Shown in pieces: positions 1-7,031 of a stretch of DNA of 11,992 bases. The stretch lies in NCBI GenBank assembly GCA_946886975.1, contig CAMPJV010000047.1:1-11992 (forward strand), written 5' to 3'. This DNA is from an uncultured Taibaiella sp. (GTDB lineage: Bacteria > Bacteroidota > Bacteroidia > Chitinophagales > Chitinophagaceae). The notes under the pieces were generated by a model that saw only the letters and a list, made by a program, of their open reading frames with translations, was not told the DNA's origin and searched no databases. Within the stretch, counting starts at the first letter, position 1. Every line of letters begins with the position of its first letter. The position numbers and the translations under genes are program-made.

Positions 1-148
1 TCACAAGTATCATGGACAACGTAAAGCATACAACAAATGCCCACCAATACCCTATCTTCTTTCGAATGGCCACCAGCGCCACCAAAGCGGAGACGATAAT
101 GGTGAGAACCAGAACACCAAGAAATTCAACACTCAGCAGTTTCTCCAT
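1..148 (-). CDS. Membrane protein fragment, runs off the left edge
   Basis: I do not recognise this gene. The minus strand shows an open frame whose first ATG is at 146-148, and 49 residues are visible before the window ends. They begin MEKLLSVEF and then hold two hydrophobic stretches: about residues 9-28, and about 34-49 after a short basic RKKIGYWW turn. This indicates an integral membrane protein with at least two helices. The frame stays open upstream of this ATG as far as a stop at 320-322, about 57 codons with no ATG, and that part also reads as plausible polar protein (for example VFSAGKSKEEW). The true start could therefore be a GTG further upstream, or the gene could be a 5'-truncated remnant. 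No promoter box was found. The reverse strand frame here lacks any such hydrophobic pattern. Confidence 0.45.
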   Translation of the reverse strand, partial: MEKLLSVEFLGVLVLTIIVSALVALVAIRKKIGYWWAFVVCFTLSMILV

Positions 149-286
149 ATAGCGGTTGTTTGCATCAATATAGCCAAAATCTCCCACAATAGAAAGCTCT
201 TTACCCCATTCCTCCTTGCTTTTCCCTGCCGAAAACACCTTGACATGGTGCCTTAGCACCACGCTCTGCAGCGGCTCTTCATCGCT

Positions 287-352
287 TAATATAGGGAGTA
301 TATACGGGGTAAATACGGGCTAAATACAAGGTATATACGGGGTAAGTATGGA
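287..352. repeat. Array of six imperfect 11-bp direct repeats
   Basis: The sequence can be cut into consecutive 11-base units starting at 287, 298, 309, 320, 331 and 342. The consensus is GTAAATACGGG. The units at 298 and 331 are identical (GTATATACGGG), and the unit at 309 differs from them at one base. The outer units (287 and 342) are degenerate. Since 11 bp is close to one helical turn, every copy faces the same side of the DNA. That would suit a protein-binding array, but slipped-strand expansion of a short repeat would look the same. It lies about 190 bp before the glyA start. Confidence 0.75.
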
Positions 353-389
353 TATTCACCGGAGTACCCCTTCTTTTCGCGTGCTGTAC

Positions 390-428
390 CCTGGGCTCTT
401 GAGCCAGATTACACGAGCCCTGCCCAGG
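390..428. repeat. GC-rich inverted repeat with alternative pairings
   Basis: The outer arms CCTGGGC (390-396) and GCCCAGG (422-428) are perfectly complementary. Inside, GGCTC (394-398) can instead pair with GAGCC (401-405) across a 2-base loop, or GGGCTC can pair with GAGCCC (415-420). No T-run follows on either strand, so it does not look like an intrinsic terminator. Its role is unknown. It could be a structured leader if glyA transcription starts upstream of it. Confidence 0.45.
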
Positions 429-538
429 CCCTCCCGGCGTTAACGCAAATCTCACAACACCCACACCGCTCCAAGGTCTCGCGCTCAATGGCAACTCTCC
501 CCGATAATCACTACTTTGCAGCCGCAAATTTTGGATTC

Positions 539-1819
539 ATGCAAAGAGATACAGCCATATTCAACCTCATTCAAGAAGAACTGGAACGTCAGCGCCGCGG
601 ATTAGAGCTCATCGCATCCGAAAACTTTACTAGCCAGCAGGTCATGGAGGCCATGGGGAATGTAATGACCAATAAATACGCAGAAGGATACCCCGGCAAG
701 AGGTATTATGGTGGCTGTGAGGTTGTGGACCAGAGTGAGCAGCTCGCAATCGACAGGGCTAAAGAAATATTTGGGGTAGAATACGCTAACGTCCAGCCCC
801 ATAGCGGCGCTCAGGCGAATGCGGCTGTCATGCTTGCCTGCCTTAAGCCTGGAGACACCATTCTCGGCCTCGATCTGAGCATGGGTGGCCACCTCACCCA
901 CGGCTCCCCGGTCAATTTCTCCGGCAAGCTCTACAATCCCGTCTTCTATGGCGTAAAGAAAGAAGATGGCCTCATAGATTATGACCACATGGAGCAGCAG
1001 GCGCTGAAGCACAAACCCAAATTGATCATCTGTGGCGCTTCTGCCTATAGCCGCGATTGGGACTATGCCCGCATCCGCTCCATAGCAGATAAGGTTAAAG
1101 CGCTGGTAATGGCTGATATAGCCCACCCCGCCGGCCTCATCGCCAAAGGCTTGCTTACCACTCCTTTCCAGCATTGTCATATTGTTACCTCCACCACCCA
1201 CAAGACTCTTCGTGGCCCAAGGGGTGGCATAATCCTGATGCAGAAAGACTTCGAAAACCCCTGGGGCATTAAAGGCCCGAAAGGCGATATCCGCACTATG
1301 GGGCAGCTCTTAGACCTGGCTGTGTTCCCCGGCACCCAGGGTGGTCCTCTGGAACATGTCATAGCTGCAAAGGCTGTGTCTTTCTTCGAGATCCTGCAGC
1401 CGGCATTCCTTACCTACGGCCGCCAGATCATCACCAACGCCCAGGCGCTTGCCAATGCGTTCCTCGCCAAAGGCTATCACATCGTCTCCGGCGGCACCGA
1501 CAATCACCTGCTCCTCATCGACCTCCGCAATAAGGATATCAGTGGCAAGAAGGCCGAGAACACGCTCGTCAGGTCAGACATTACAATAAACAAGAACATG
1601 GTACCGTTCGATGATAAGTCTCCATTCATCACCTCCGGCATCCGGATCGGCGTGGCGGCTATCACCACGCGCGGACTTACGGAAGAGCATATGCCACAGC
1701 TTGTAGACTGGCTCGATCGCGTATTGATGAACGCCGACAGCGAGGAAACGATCCTCAAGGTGCGCGGCGAGGTCAATGAGTTCATGAAAGGTTTCCCCCT
1801 TTATCCCGGGATGAACTAA
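539..1819 (+). CDS. glyA: Serine hydroxymethyltransferase (SHMT)
   Basis: This cytoplasmic PLP enzyme interconverts serine and glycine while moving a one-carbon unit to or from tetrahydrofolate, feeding purine, thymidylate and methionine synthesis. The 426-residue product is full length for the family. Visible landmarks are LIASENF near residues 24-30, the PHSGAQAN loop at 87-94, the MADIAH strand at 191-196 with the PLP-contacting Asp193, and the PLP-lysine segment [13 protein letters not shown] with Lys222. A longer loop at about 238-268 before [15 protein letters not shown] is typical of SHMTs from Bacteroidota. An in-frame ATG at 488 would add 17 residues of low family likeness. I chose 539 because [11 protein letters not shown] matches the usual N-terminus of these SHMTs. 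It is the first of two plus-strand genes, with 164 bp to the next. No terminator is seen after it, so read-through into the next gene is possible. Confidence 0.97.
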   Translation: MQRDTAIFNLIQEELERQRRGLELIASENFTSQQVMEAMGNVMTNKYAEGYPGKRYYGGCEVVDQSEQLAIDRAKEIFGVEYANVQPHSGAQANAAVMLACLKPGDTILGLDLSMGGHLTHGSPVNFSGKLYNPVFYGVKKEDGLIDYDHMEQQALKHKPKLIICGASAYSRDWDYARIRSIADKVKALVMADIAHPAGLIAKGLLTTPFQHCHIVTSTTHKTLRGPRGGIILMQKDFENPWGIKGPKGDIRTMGQLLDLAVFPGTQGGPLEHVIAAKAVSFFEILQPAFLTYGRQIITNAQALANAFLAKGYHIVSGGTDNHLLLIDLRNKDISGKKAENTLVRSDITINKNMVPFDDKSPFITSGIRIGVAAITTRGLTEEHMPQLVDWLDRVLMNADSEETILKVRGEVNEFMKGFPLYPGMN

Positions 1820-1983
1820 GTCCTGCAGTAGCTCTTAAAGAACTGGTGTAATCTTTGCTGTTGTATTAAGTTTAACATGACTACGGTCAGTCAATTTTCA
1901 CTTTATGACTACCTTGCAAAGGCCTCCGCTTGCCCTTAAGTAAGGAGAAAATAAAGAGGGTCAGGTAATTAAAGCACAACTGA

Positions 1984-4221
1984 ATGAAGAACAGGTTAAT
2001 CTACTTTACAGCTATTCTTGTCCTGCTGTCTCTTGTCATCACAGAGACCTCTTATGGACAGAGGAGAAAAAGAAAAAAGGTAGCCAAGACGCTCACCGTT
2101 TACGATATCGACACGCTGGTAAACCCCATTCCGCTCCAGCGCCGCATGTGGCACGACAAGATAGACAAGGCTCAGACCGGTGCCGACTGGTATGATGGAA
2201 AACAGGATGGTGTGGTCCACTTTGGCGAAGACGAGACTTCCGGCAATCTGCTCACCGAAGCCCTCCTGAAGGACGTGAACCACATGCAAATCATGATCGA
2301 GAACCTGCCCTTCAACGGCCAGGAGAACAATGAGGGCCAGATGAAGATTCGCTACCTCTCTGATGTCTACGAGATGCTCAGGAAGTTTAATGCCGATACA
2401 AGGGTCGATCCGGTATTCTGGAGGAGAACGGTCAATAACTTCCGTGAGCTGCTCATTGCGAAGTACGAGGACAGGTTGTTGGCTTACGTCCATGAGCACC
2501 CGGATATTTATACGCTTACAAATGTCCATTTACTGAACGGCAATCCTGAGGCCCGTGCTTATGTCTACACCGAGATGGGCAAGCAGAACCCCAGGATGAT
2601 GATCAAGCGCCTGTCTGAATATGCCAAAGATCCCTTCGCTGATGAGATCATATCCAACGCGGCCAAGCTGATGCCCATGGACATCTATAACTATGCAACC
2701 TCCACTAACTACACGCTCAGCAATGCCGTTCGCAGAAGCAAAGACCCGCTGGTGCAGGCCATCGTAAGGATCACCCAGGACTCTAAGTCTCCGCTCAAGG
2801 CCATGCCCTTCCTTAGCGACATCCACAGTGGCAGGAAGACAGTTGCGGAGATAGACCGAATCACTTCCAATCAGGACCTTTTCTATAAGAACCTCGTCCG
2901 GCTCAAACTTGAGAATGAGAAGGTGGGCAGCGTTACCTATTCTAACGAGCTTCAATATCTCGGGCTAAAGTATGTGCGGGACATGAATGATCTGCATAAT
3001 GAAAAAGACCCCATAAGGTTCAAAGGCATAGAGGGCTTCACGCCTGAAGAGCTCTATTTCATTATGGTCTATGGACAGGATGAGATATATACCAGTTCCT
3101 TCCTCGGCACGTTCAAGCGCATGCTCGAGCGCATGGGCGACAGTGTCAAAGGCGGCGATCTCCTTAATAAGATACACTACGATAAGTTTAGGACCTTCAT
3201 CAGGATGTCCGCTGGTTACAATACCCTCGGAAGGTTCCTTGCCACAATGAGCAAGGAGCATCAGAATAAGCTCATGAGCGACTTCATCTCCGGTCTTGAC
3301 AAGGGAGAAGAAGAAGAGCTCGAGGATGCAGTAGATGTAGCGGATGCTTTCGGCAGCATCACCGACCCTGAGCTATTAAGTTATTTACAAAACGAAGTAA
3401 AGAAGAACTATGAACGCTCCTATGCGGAGAGAAGCATGAAGGGTATGCGCGTGTACGCCCTCCTTGCTACCTTGTTCAATGGCCTGAAAGCAAGCGACAA
3501 CCAGGAAGCACTGAAGCAGCAGTCCGAGATACTTAGCCTGCCACCTATTAACCTCGTCCAGTATAAGAACCTTGTAAATGATTCCGGAATCGTCTACCAG
3601 CAGGTATTCTTCTATGGAGATGAGGATGGCAAGACCTCCTTCGTGAGCTTTATGGGCAACTTTAAAGACGGGAAATGGAAAGTAACGCCGAGCAAATACT
3701 GGACTACGATAGCCTCCACCTCAGGCAAGCCTATCGTGATCTATGCCAACAATCCTTTGACTGAACCAGAAGATGAGGAAGCACAAAAGCAACTTGCAGA
3801 GCATCTAGCAGCAAAGGGTATACTGCCTTCCATCATTGTACACCGGGGCCATAGCTACCACCTGCCGCTTACCCTTGAAAGACTAAATAAGAATACCAGG
3901 GTTGTAATGCTTGGCTCTTGTGGTGGTTACCACAACCTGGCCGAAGTACTTACCCGTTCTCCGGACGCACACATCATCTCCTCTAAGCAAACAGGAGCTA
4001 TGAATGTAAACGAGCCGATCATCAAGTCCATGGAAACTAAGCTCCTGGCCGGCCAGGACATCGACTGGATCAGCATGTGGAAAGACCTGGGCACTTACTT
4101 TACTACTAAGATGCCAACCTACAAAGAGACATTCTCCGACTATGTGCCGCCACATAAGAACCTCGGAGCCATATTTATCAAAGCATACAGAAGGCTTTCC
4201 GGCAACGAAGAGCTGTTATAA
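1984..4221 (+). CDS. Exported protein with probable caspase-like C-terminal domain
   Basis: I do not recognise a named family. The 745-residue product opens with a signal peptide: basic MKNR, a hydrophobic core at about residues 5-19, and a likely cleavage after Gly25 (SYG|Q). It is therefore probably periplasmic or secreted. A very basic patch (RRKRKK) follows, then roughly 450 residues rich in predicted helix with no motif I can name. From about residue 560 the pattern changes to alternating strands: VFFYGDEDG, then GKPIVIYANN, then PSIIVHRGHSYH (His620, His623, His626), then RVVMLGSCGGY (Cys646), then AHIISSKQTGA. A hydrophobic strand ending at a His beside Gly, followed about 20 residues later by a strand ending in a small residue plus Cys-Gly, is the catalytic layout of clan CD cysteine peptidases (caspases, gingipains, CHAT). 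That assignment is inference, and an inactive or different fold cannot be excluded. No type IX C-terminal sorting domain was noticed. Its stop codon lies inside the downstream terminator. Confidence 0.85.
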   Translation: MKNRLIYFTAILVLLSLVITETSYGQRRKRKKVAKTLTVYDIDTLVNPIPLQRRMWHDKIDKAQTGADWYDGKQDGVVHFGEDETSGNLLTEALLKDVNHMQIMIENLPFNGQENNEGQMKIRYLSDVYEMLRKFNADTRVDPVFWRRTVNNFRELLIAKYEDRLLAYVHEHPDIYTLTNVHLLNGNPEARAYVYTEMGKQNPRMMIKRLSEYAKDPFADEIISNAAKLMPMDIYNYATSTNYTLSNAVRRSKDPLVQAIVRITQDSKSPLKAMPFLSDIHSGRKTVAEIDRITSNQDLFYKNLVRLKLENEKVGSVTYSNELQYLGLKYVRDMNDLHNEKDPIRFKGIEGFTPEELYFIMVYGQDEIYTSSFLGTFKRMLERMGDSVKGGDLLNKIHYDKFRTFIRMSAGYNTLGRFLATMSKEHQNKLMSDFISGLDKGEEEELEDAVDVADAFGSITDPELLSYLQNEVKKNYERSYAERSMKGMRVYALLATLFNGLKASDNQEALKQQSEILSLPPINLVQYKNLVNDSGIVYQQVFFYGDEDGKTSFVSFMGNFKDGKWKVTPSKYWTTIASTSGKPIVIYANNPLTEPEDEEAQKQLAEHLAAKGILPSIIVHRGHSYHLPLTLERLNKNTRVVMLGSCGGYHNLAEVLTRSPDAHIISSKQTGAMNVNEPIIKSMETKLLAGQDIDWISMWKDLGTYFTTKMPTYKETFSDYVPPHKNLGAIFIKAYRRLSGNEELL

Positions 4222-4248
4222 AGAGAGGAGCCAACTGGCTCCTCTCTT
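4221..4248. terminator. Bidirectional intrinsic terminator between convergent genes
   Basis: A perfect 12-bp stem (4221-4232 with 4237-4248) encloses the 4-base loop AACT. On the plus strand it is followed by ATTTAATAAA, and on the minus strand by TATAACAGC, so the plus direction has the better U-rich tail. The last base of the plus-strand stop TAA (4219-4221) is the first base of the stem. The minus-strand stop (4247-4249) overlaps the other end. It should end transcription of the caspase-like gene and probably of the hydrolase gene too. Confidence 0.85.
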
Positions 4249-5110
4249 ATTTAATAAATCCCCTGATCAGCTCATTAACCTCTTTGGCCTTTTCCCACTG
4301 CACAAAGTGTCCGGCCTTCTCCACAATGTGCAGCTCAGCGTGGGGCATTTGCGCAGCACCCTCCTCGGCTATCTTTCTCGTCGTAGTTGGATGTATCATC
4401 CTGTTGGGGATAAGCGCATCCCTGTCTCCAAAGATCACCAGCGCAGGCTGCTGCACCAGGTGCAGACTGTTGAACACCGGCTCATGAAGCATGCCATGTA
4501 TACATGCCTCCACCATCTTCCTGTACTCCCTCACCGGCTGCTTATGCATCAGCTTTACAAGGTCCCTTATCATCTCATCCCCCTGACCATTATGATGGTA
4601 AAAGCTGGTTTGTATAGTCTTTTTAAGGCTGTTCTCCTCGCTGGAGAAGATATCGAAGAAATTGAGAGTAGCCTGGTATATCCCCGTCTCCATCGGTGTG
4701 AACTGTTCAAACCCTGCCGGGGCGCATAATACCAGCTTCTGTGCAACGGCAGGATTCCTCAATACAGTAGCGATCACTACCTGCGCCCCCATCGAGTGGC
4801 CGACAAGAACAACATTCTGTAGCTTCAACTCCTTGATGAAGCTTTCAACTACGCCGGAAAAGTACTGTATGCTGTAAGGGTAGTCCCCACATTCTGACAA
4901 ACCATTCCCTGGCAGGTCCAGCGCGATGCAGCGATACTGGTCCTTCAGTGCCTCAATGTTCTTCTTCCACCCCATAGCGTAGTTAGCCAATCCGTGTATA
5001 AAAAGAACCGTTTTGTCGCCCGCACCCTCGTCCACATAATTAATTATTCCTGTTTCCTTAAGTTTTAAAGTCCTCGTCTTAAAAGGATATCCCAATCCTA
5101 TGTCTCTCAT
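4247..5110 (-). CDS. Alpha/beta-fold hydrolase
   Basis: This is a 287-residue soluble enzyme of the alpha/beta hydrolase superfamily (esterase, lipase or C-C hydrolase type). The substrate cannot be read from sequence. Landmarks are the oxyanion-hole strand LFIHGLAN (about 36-43), LDLPGNGLS (64-72), the nucleophile elbow GHSMGAQ with Ser106, the acid in FGDRDALIP (Asp231, or Asp229) and the base in EKAGHF (His268). A mobile lid or cap region lies between about residues 135 and 215. An upstream in-frame ATG at 5185 would add 25 residues. I prefer the ATG at 5108-5110 because MRDIGLGYPFKTRTLKL gives a normal N-terminus for the fold. No signal peptide is seen with this start. It lies downstream of phaC on the same strand but is separated from it by a strong terminator, so it probably has its own promoter. 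A link to PHA turnover is possible only by proximity. Confidence 0.9.
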   Translation of the reverse strand: MRDIGLGYPFKTRTLKLKETGIINYVDEGAGDKTVLFIHGLANYAMGWKKNIEALKDQYRCIALDLPGNGLSECGDYPYSIQYFSGVVESFIKELKLQNVVLVGHSMGAQVVIATVLRNPAVAQKLVLCAPAGFEQFTPMETGIYQATLNFFDIFSSEENSLKKTIQTSFYHHNGQGDEMIRDLVKLMHKQPVREYRKMVEACIHGMLHEPVFNSLHLVQQPALVIFGDRDALIPNRMIHPTTTRKIAEEGAAQMPHAELHIVEKAGHFVQWEKAKEVNELIRGFIK

Positions 5111-5228
5111 AGCGATAAAGTTAAGCGTTGAGCCCGTTAGGGAAAATACCAGAAGGGAAGATTGTGGAAAGGTGTGGAATGCCACCCTTGGAACGGTTTT
5201 TATTCCCTGTTATAGAACTTAAAAGGAA

Positions 5229-5237
5229 CAAAACATA
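5229..5237 (-). promoter_or_regulatory. Weak candidate -7 box for the hydrolase gene
   Basis: On the minus strand the sequence reads TATGTTTTG, which is TAnnTTTG with one extra spacer base. No TTG is visible about 20 bases upstream. If used, it would give a leader of roughly 110 bases. Confidence 0.25.
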
Positions 5238-5308
5238 GAGAGGAGCTTATACTGAATCGCTCCTATCACTAAGAAAGTCAGTTTTCAGTTGTGTGTGTGA
5301 TTAATGAA

Positions 5309-5336
5309 AAAGGTGCACTATTCGTAGCGCACCTTT
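5309..5336 (-). terminator. Intrinsic terminator of phaC
   Basis: The arms AAAGGTGC (5309-5316) and GCACCTTT (5329-5336) form an 8-bp stem. After one mismatch a further CTA/TAG pairing closes a 4-base loop (TTCG on the plus strand, CGAA on the minus strand). Read on the minus strand, the stem runs into TTTTTC, the U-tract expected for a terminator, 25 bases after the phaC stop codon. Confidence 0.85.
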
Positions 5337-5360
5337 CTTCATTATCTCTTGTTTGTTCTT

Positions 5361-6413
5361 TTAGCACCTGTCCACAACCCATTTGGCAACCGCAGGGCCC
5401 AGTTCTTTCTGCGACTTACCCCCTACGAACACACCTATGTGCCCTCCAGGGAATGCATACTCCTTCTTGTCCTTCGACCCGATCTTACTCATAACGGCAA
5501 GTGTGCTTGGATTCGGAATGATATTGTCCTCAGTAGCATACACATTCAGGTAAGGAACATTCATATTCTTCAGGTTCACCTTACGGCCACCGAGCTCCAG
5601 CTCACCTTTTATAAGCTTGTTGTCCCGGAACAGGTCTTTGATATACTTCCTGTACATTTCGCCGGCAATGGCAGGGAGATCTCCCTTCCACTTCTCCATC
5701 CGCAGGAAGTTCATCAGCTTATCCTGGTCTTCCATAGAATCCAGCACACCGAAATACTTGCTGATGTTCATGCTGGGCTTCAGCATACCGAACGCGCTGT
5801 CAATCTGAGCTCCTGGTATAGTACCCACACTGTCTACCATGGTATCTACATCTATGTACTTGGCCCATTTGTAAAGCATGCATCCGCCGTTCTCAAAGTC
5901 AAAAGGCGCTACATACGTAGTCAGTGACTTAAGCTTTTCAGGATACAAAGAAGCGTAGATCATAGAGTAAGTTCCGCCCTGGCAGATGCCCATCTTGTGG
6001 ATCTTATCCACTTTATGCCTCTTGCGGAGGAAATCCACCGCATCGTTCATATAGCCATCAATGTAGTCCTCCATAGTGAGGTACCTGTCCGCTTTGGTGG
6101 GATATCCCCAGTCCATAATGTATACATCCAGGCCTTCATCTACAAACTTCTTCATCAGGCTGCGGTCAGGCTGCAGATCCAGTACGTCGTGCCTGTTCAG
6201 CATGGCAAATGATACCAGCACTGGTGTAGTGCATTTCGCCTTCGTATCCCTCAGGTAATGGTACATGCTCACTTTGTCGCTTTGCCACACCAGTTCTTTG
6301 GGGGTAGTAGCAACTTCTACATTATCGATCTTCTGCAGTGTCTCATAGCCTTTGGTCAGTTTCTGAGTGGTGGAGATAAGCTCTTCCATCATTCCCGTGG
6401 GGTTCCAATTCAT
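5361..6413 (-). CDS. phaC: Class III-type poly(3-hydroxyalkanoate) synthase, catalytic subunit
   Basis: This enzyme polymerises (R)-3-hydroxyacyl-CoA into polyhydroxyalkanoate at the surface of storage granules. The 350-residue length is that of the short class III/IV PhaC subunits, not the roughly 560-600 residues of classes I and II. The lipase-like box is GICQGG with the nucleophile Cys144. The partners are Asp296 in YATEDNIIP and His325 in FPGGHIG, each a few residues before the Cys149/Asp302/His331 triad known from the Allochromatium vinosum enzyme. Other family blocks are VLVSFAMLNR, YIMDWGYPTKADR, MEDYIDGYMND, and FLRMEKWKGD followed by AGEMYRKYIKDLF. The start at MNWNPTGMMEELI fits the family N-terminus. 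A -7 box lies just upstream and a terminator just downstream, so it is likely a single-gene transcript. Class III enzymes need PhaE and class IV need PhaR, and neither is visible here. The upstream small membrane protein does not resemble either. Confidence 0.93.
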   Translation of the reverse strand: MNWNPTGMMEELISTTQKLTKGYETLQKIDNVEVATTPKELVWQSDKVSMYHYLRDTKAKCTTPVLVSFAMLNRHDVLDLQPDRSLMKKFVDEGLDVYIMDWGYPTKADRYLTMEDYIDGYMNDAVDFLRKRHKVDKIHKMGICQGGTYSMIYASLYPEKLKSLTTYVAPFDFENGGCMLYKWAKYIDVDTMVDSVGTIPGAQIDSAFGMLKPSMNISKYFGVLDSMEDQDKLMNFLRMEKWKGDLPAIAGEMYRKYIKDLFRDNKLIKGELELGGRKVNLKNMNVPYLNVYATEDNIIPNPSTLAVMSKIGSKDKKEYAFPGGHIGVFVGGKSQKELGPAVAKWVVDRC

Positions 6414-6432
6414 TTTCTCTGTTTTTTACCGC

Positions 6433-6453
6433 GCAAAGCTACGAATACTTTGC
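6433..6453. repeat. Inverted repeat over the phaC promoter box
   Basis: The arms GCAAAG (6433-6438) and CTTTGC (6448-6453) are perfectly complementary and separated by 9 bases. One arm contains the TTTG of the -7 box. The spacing suits a dimeric repressor site, but a 6-bp pair can also occur by chance. Confidence 0.45.
6434..6441 (-). promoter_or_regulatory. phaC: Promoter -7 box of phaC
   Basis: On the minus strand the sequence reads TAGCTTTG, an exact match to the Bacteroidota -7 consensus TAnnTTTG. It predicts a start of transcription about 14 bases before the phaC ATG. No clear TTG -33 element is seen at the expected spacing. The box overlaps an inverted repeat (6433-6453). Confidence 0.6.
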
Positions 6454-6536
6454 TGTAATATCTGATATGATTGAGGTAAATATTACGAAATCAGCCGCTT
6501 AGAGGTGTCCACCTTGCCTACCCTCCCCCCGGAGAC

Positions 6537-7031
6537 TCAGAAGTACCCGAGATAAAGCTTAGAGTAGGTAGTGTACTCTATGCTCAGCTCATCGCCAGTG
6601 TCCAGCCGTCTAAAGTCCGGCTCGTTTACTTCAATGCTGAGCTTGATGGCCGAAGAGAGATAAAAGTAGAAGGAATTATTAGATGGGATATACTGTTTAC
6701 GGGTCACGTAGGTTCTTTCTATGGTTTTAGTGCCGACACGTATGTCCTTTTGCACTTTTCTGAGGTTGTTGTAGTAGCCCCAGTAGATACCAGCGCCCGA
6801 GAAAGTTGCAAGGAATGATACGCCCAGGAAATAATACGTTAGAGAGAATGGGTTCTCTACGCCCTCTATAGCACGGAACCATGCAATAATGAAGGGGCAG
6901 ACAAAACAGAGTATCATGAAGACGCGTACCACTTTGTAAAACTGTTTCCGCTCCTTTGTCTCCTTTCTTCTCAGGAAAGAAAGCTCATCACCACTCAGGG
7001 CTTCACGATATTTTACTAAGTCAAGCGACAT
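6537..7031 (-). CDS. Small two-helix membrane protein, function unknown
   Basis: I do not recognise a family. The 164-residue product has a charged N-terminal segment (about residues 1-33, rich in Lys, Arg and Glu), a first hydrophobic helix at about 35-52, a short loop, a second at about 63-86, and then a soluble C-terminal part of about 75 residues. That part looks beta-rich and includes GTKTIERTYVTRKQYIP, FYFYLSSAIKLSIEV and GDELSIEYTTYSKLYLGYF. Both termini probably face the same side of the inner membrane, most likely the cytoplasm given the basic flanks. Its ATG (7029-7031) lies inside the end of the M32 peptidase gene, overlapping it by 11 bases, so the two are probably translationally coupled. 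It is followed by 123 bp and the separate phaC promoter. It does not look like PhaE or PhaR. Confidence 0.85.
   Translation of the reverse strand: MSLDLVKYREALSGDELSFLRRKETKERKQFYKVVRVFMILCFVCPFIIAWFRAIEGVENPFSLTYYFLGVSFLATFSGAGIYWGYYNNLRKVQKDIRVGTKTIERTYVTRKQYIPSNNSFYFYLSSAIKLSIEVNEPDFRRLDTGDELSIEYTTYSKLYLGYF

Larger units (their letters stand above)
149..538. other. Intergenic stretch before glyA
   Basis: This 390-bp stretch has no gene I can support. It holds the possible upstream extension of the left-edge membrane protein (149-319), an array of 11-bp repeats (287-352), a GC-rich inverted repeat (390-428) and a perfect 10-bp palindrome (437-446). The part nearest glyA should carry the glyA promoter, but no exact TAnnTTTG box is present. 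The nearest resemblances are TACTTTGC at 512-519 and AAATTTTG around 525-532, both imperfect. Confidence 0.6.

Noticed and set aside
512..519. TACTTTGC as a glyA promoter box
   Set aside because: It fits TAnnTTTG only if one spacer base is missing, and no -33 TTG is seen. It is too weak to list as a feature.
279..527. Minus-strand frame of 82 codons upstream of glyA
   Set aside because: It runs through the 11-bp repeats and the GC-rich inverted repeat. Its product is low-complexity (repeated PVYT-like units) with no domain character.
488..538. In-frame extension of glyA from an ATG at 488
   Set aside because: The 17 extra residues do not resemble SHMT N-termini, while [11 protein letters not shown] at 539 does.
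602..1201. Minus-strand open frame of about 200 codons inside glyA
   Set aside because: It lies wholly antisense to the conserved SHMT coding sequence and has no recognisable features.
1851..1859. TAATCTTTG as a promoter for the caspase-like gene
   Set aside because: It has one spacer base too many and no upstream element. The gene may instead be read through from glyA.
4142..4729. Plus-strand open frame of 195 codons across the terminator and the hydrolase gene
   Set aside because: It overlaps the end of one gene, a strong terminator and the antisense of a clear alpha/beta hydrolase. The product is His/Leu/Pro-rich, as expected from a shadow frame.
5318..6447. CTACGAATA shared by the phaC terminator loop region and the phaC promoter spacer
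   Set aside because: A 9-base match in inverted orientation between two short elements is most simply chance, since the terminator half is fixed by its hairpin.
6503..6514. AGGTG/CACCT hairpin after the small membrane protein gene
   Set aside because: It has only 5 pairs with a 2-base loop and no T-run, so it is not a credible terminator.
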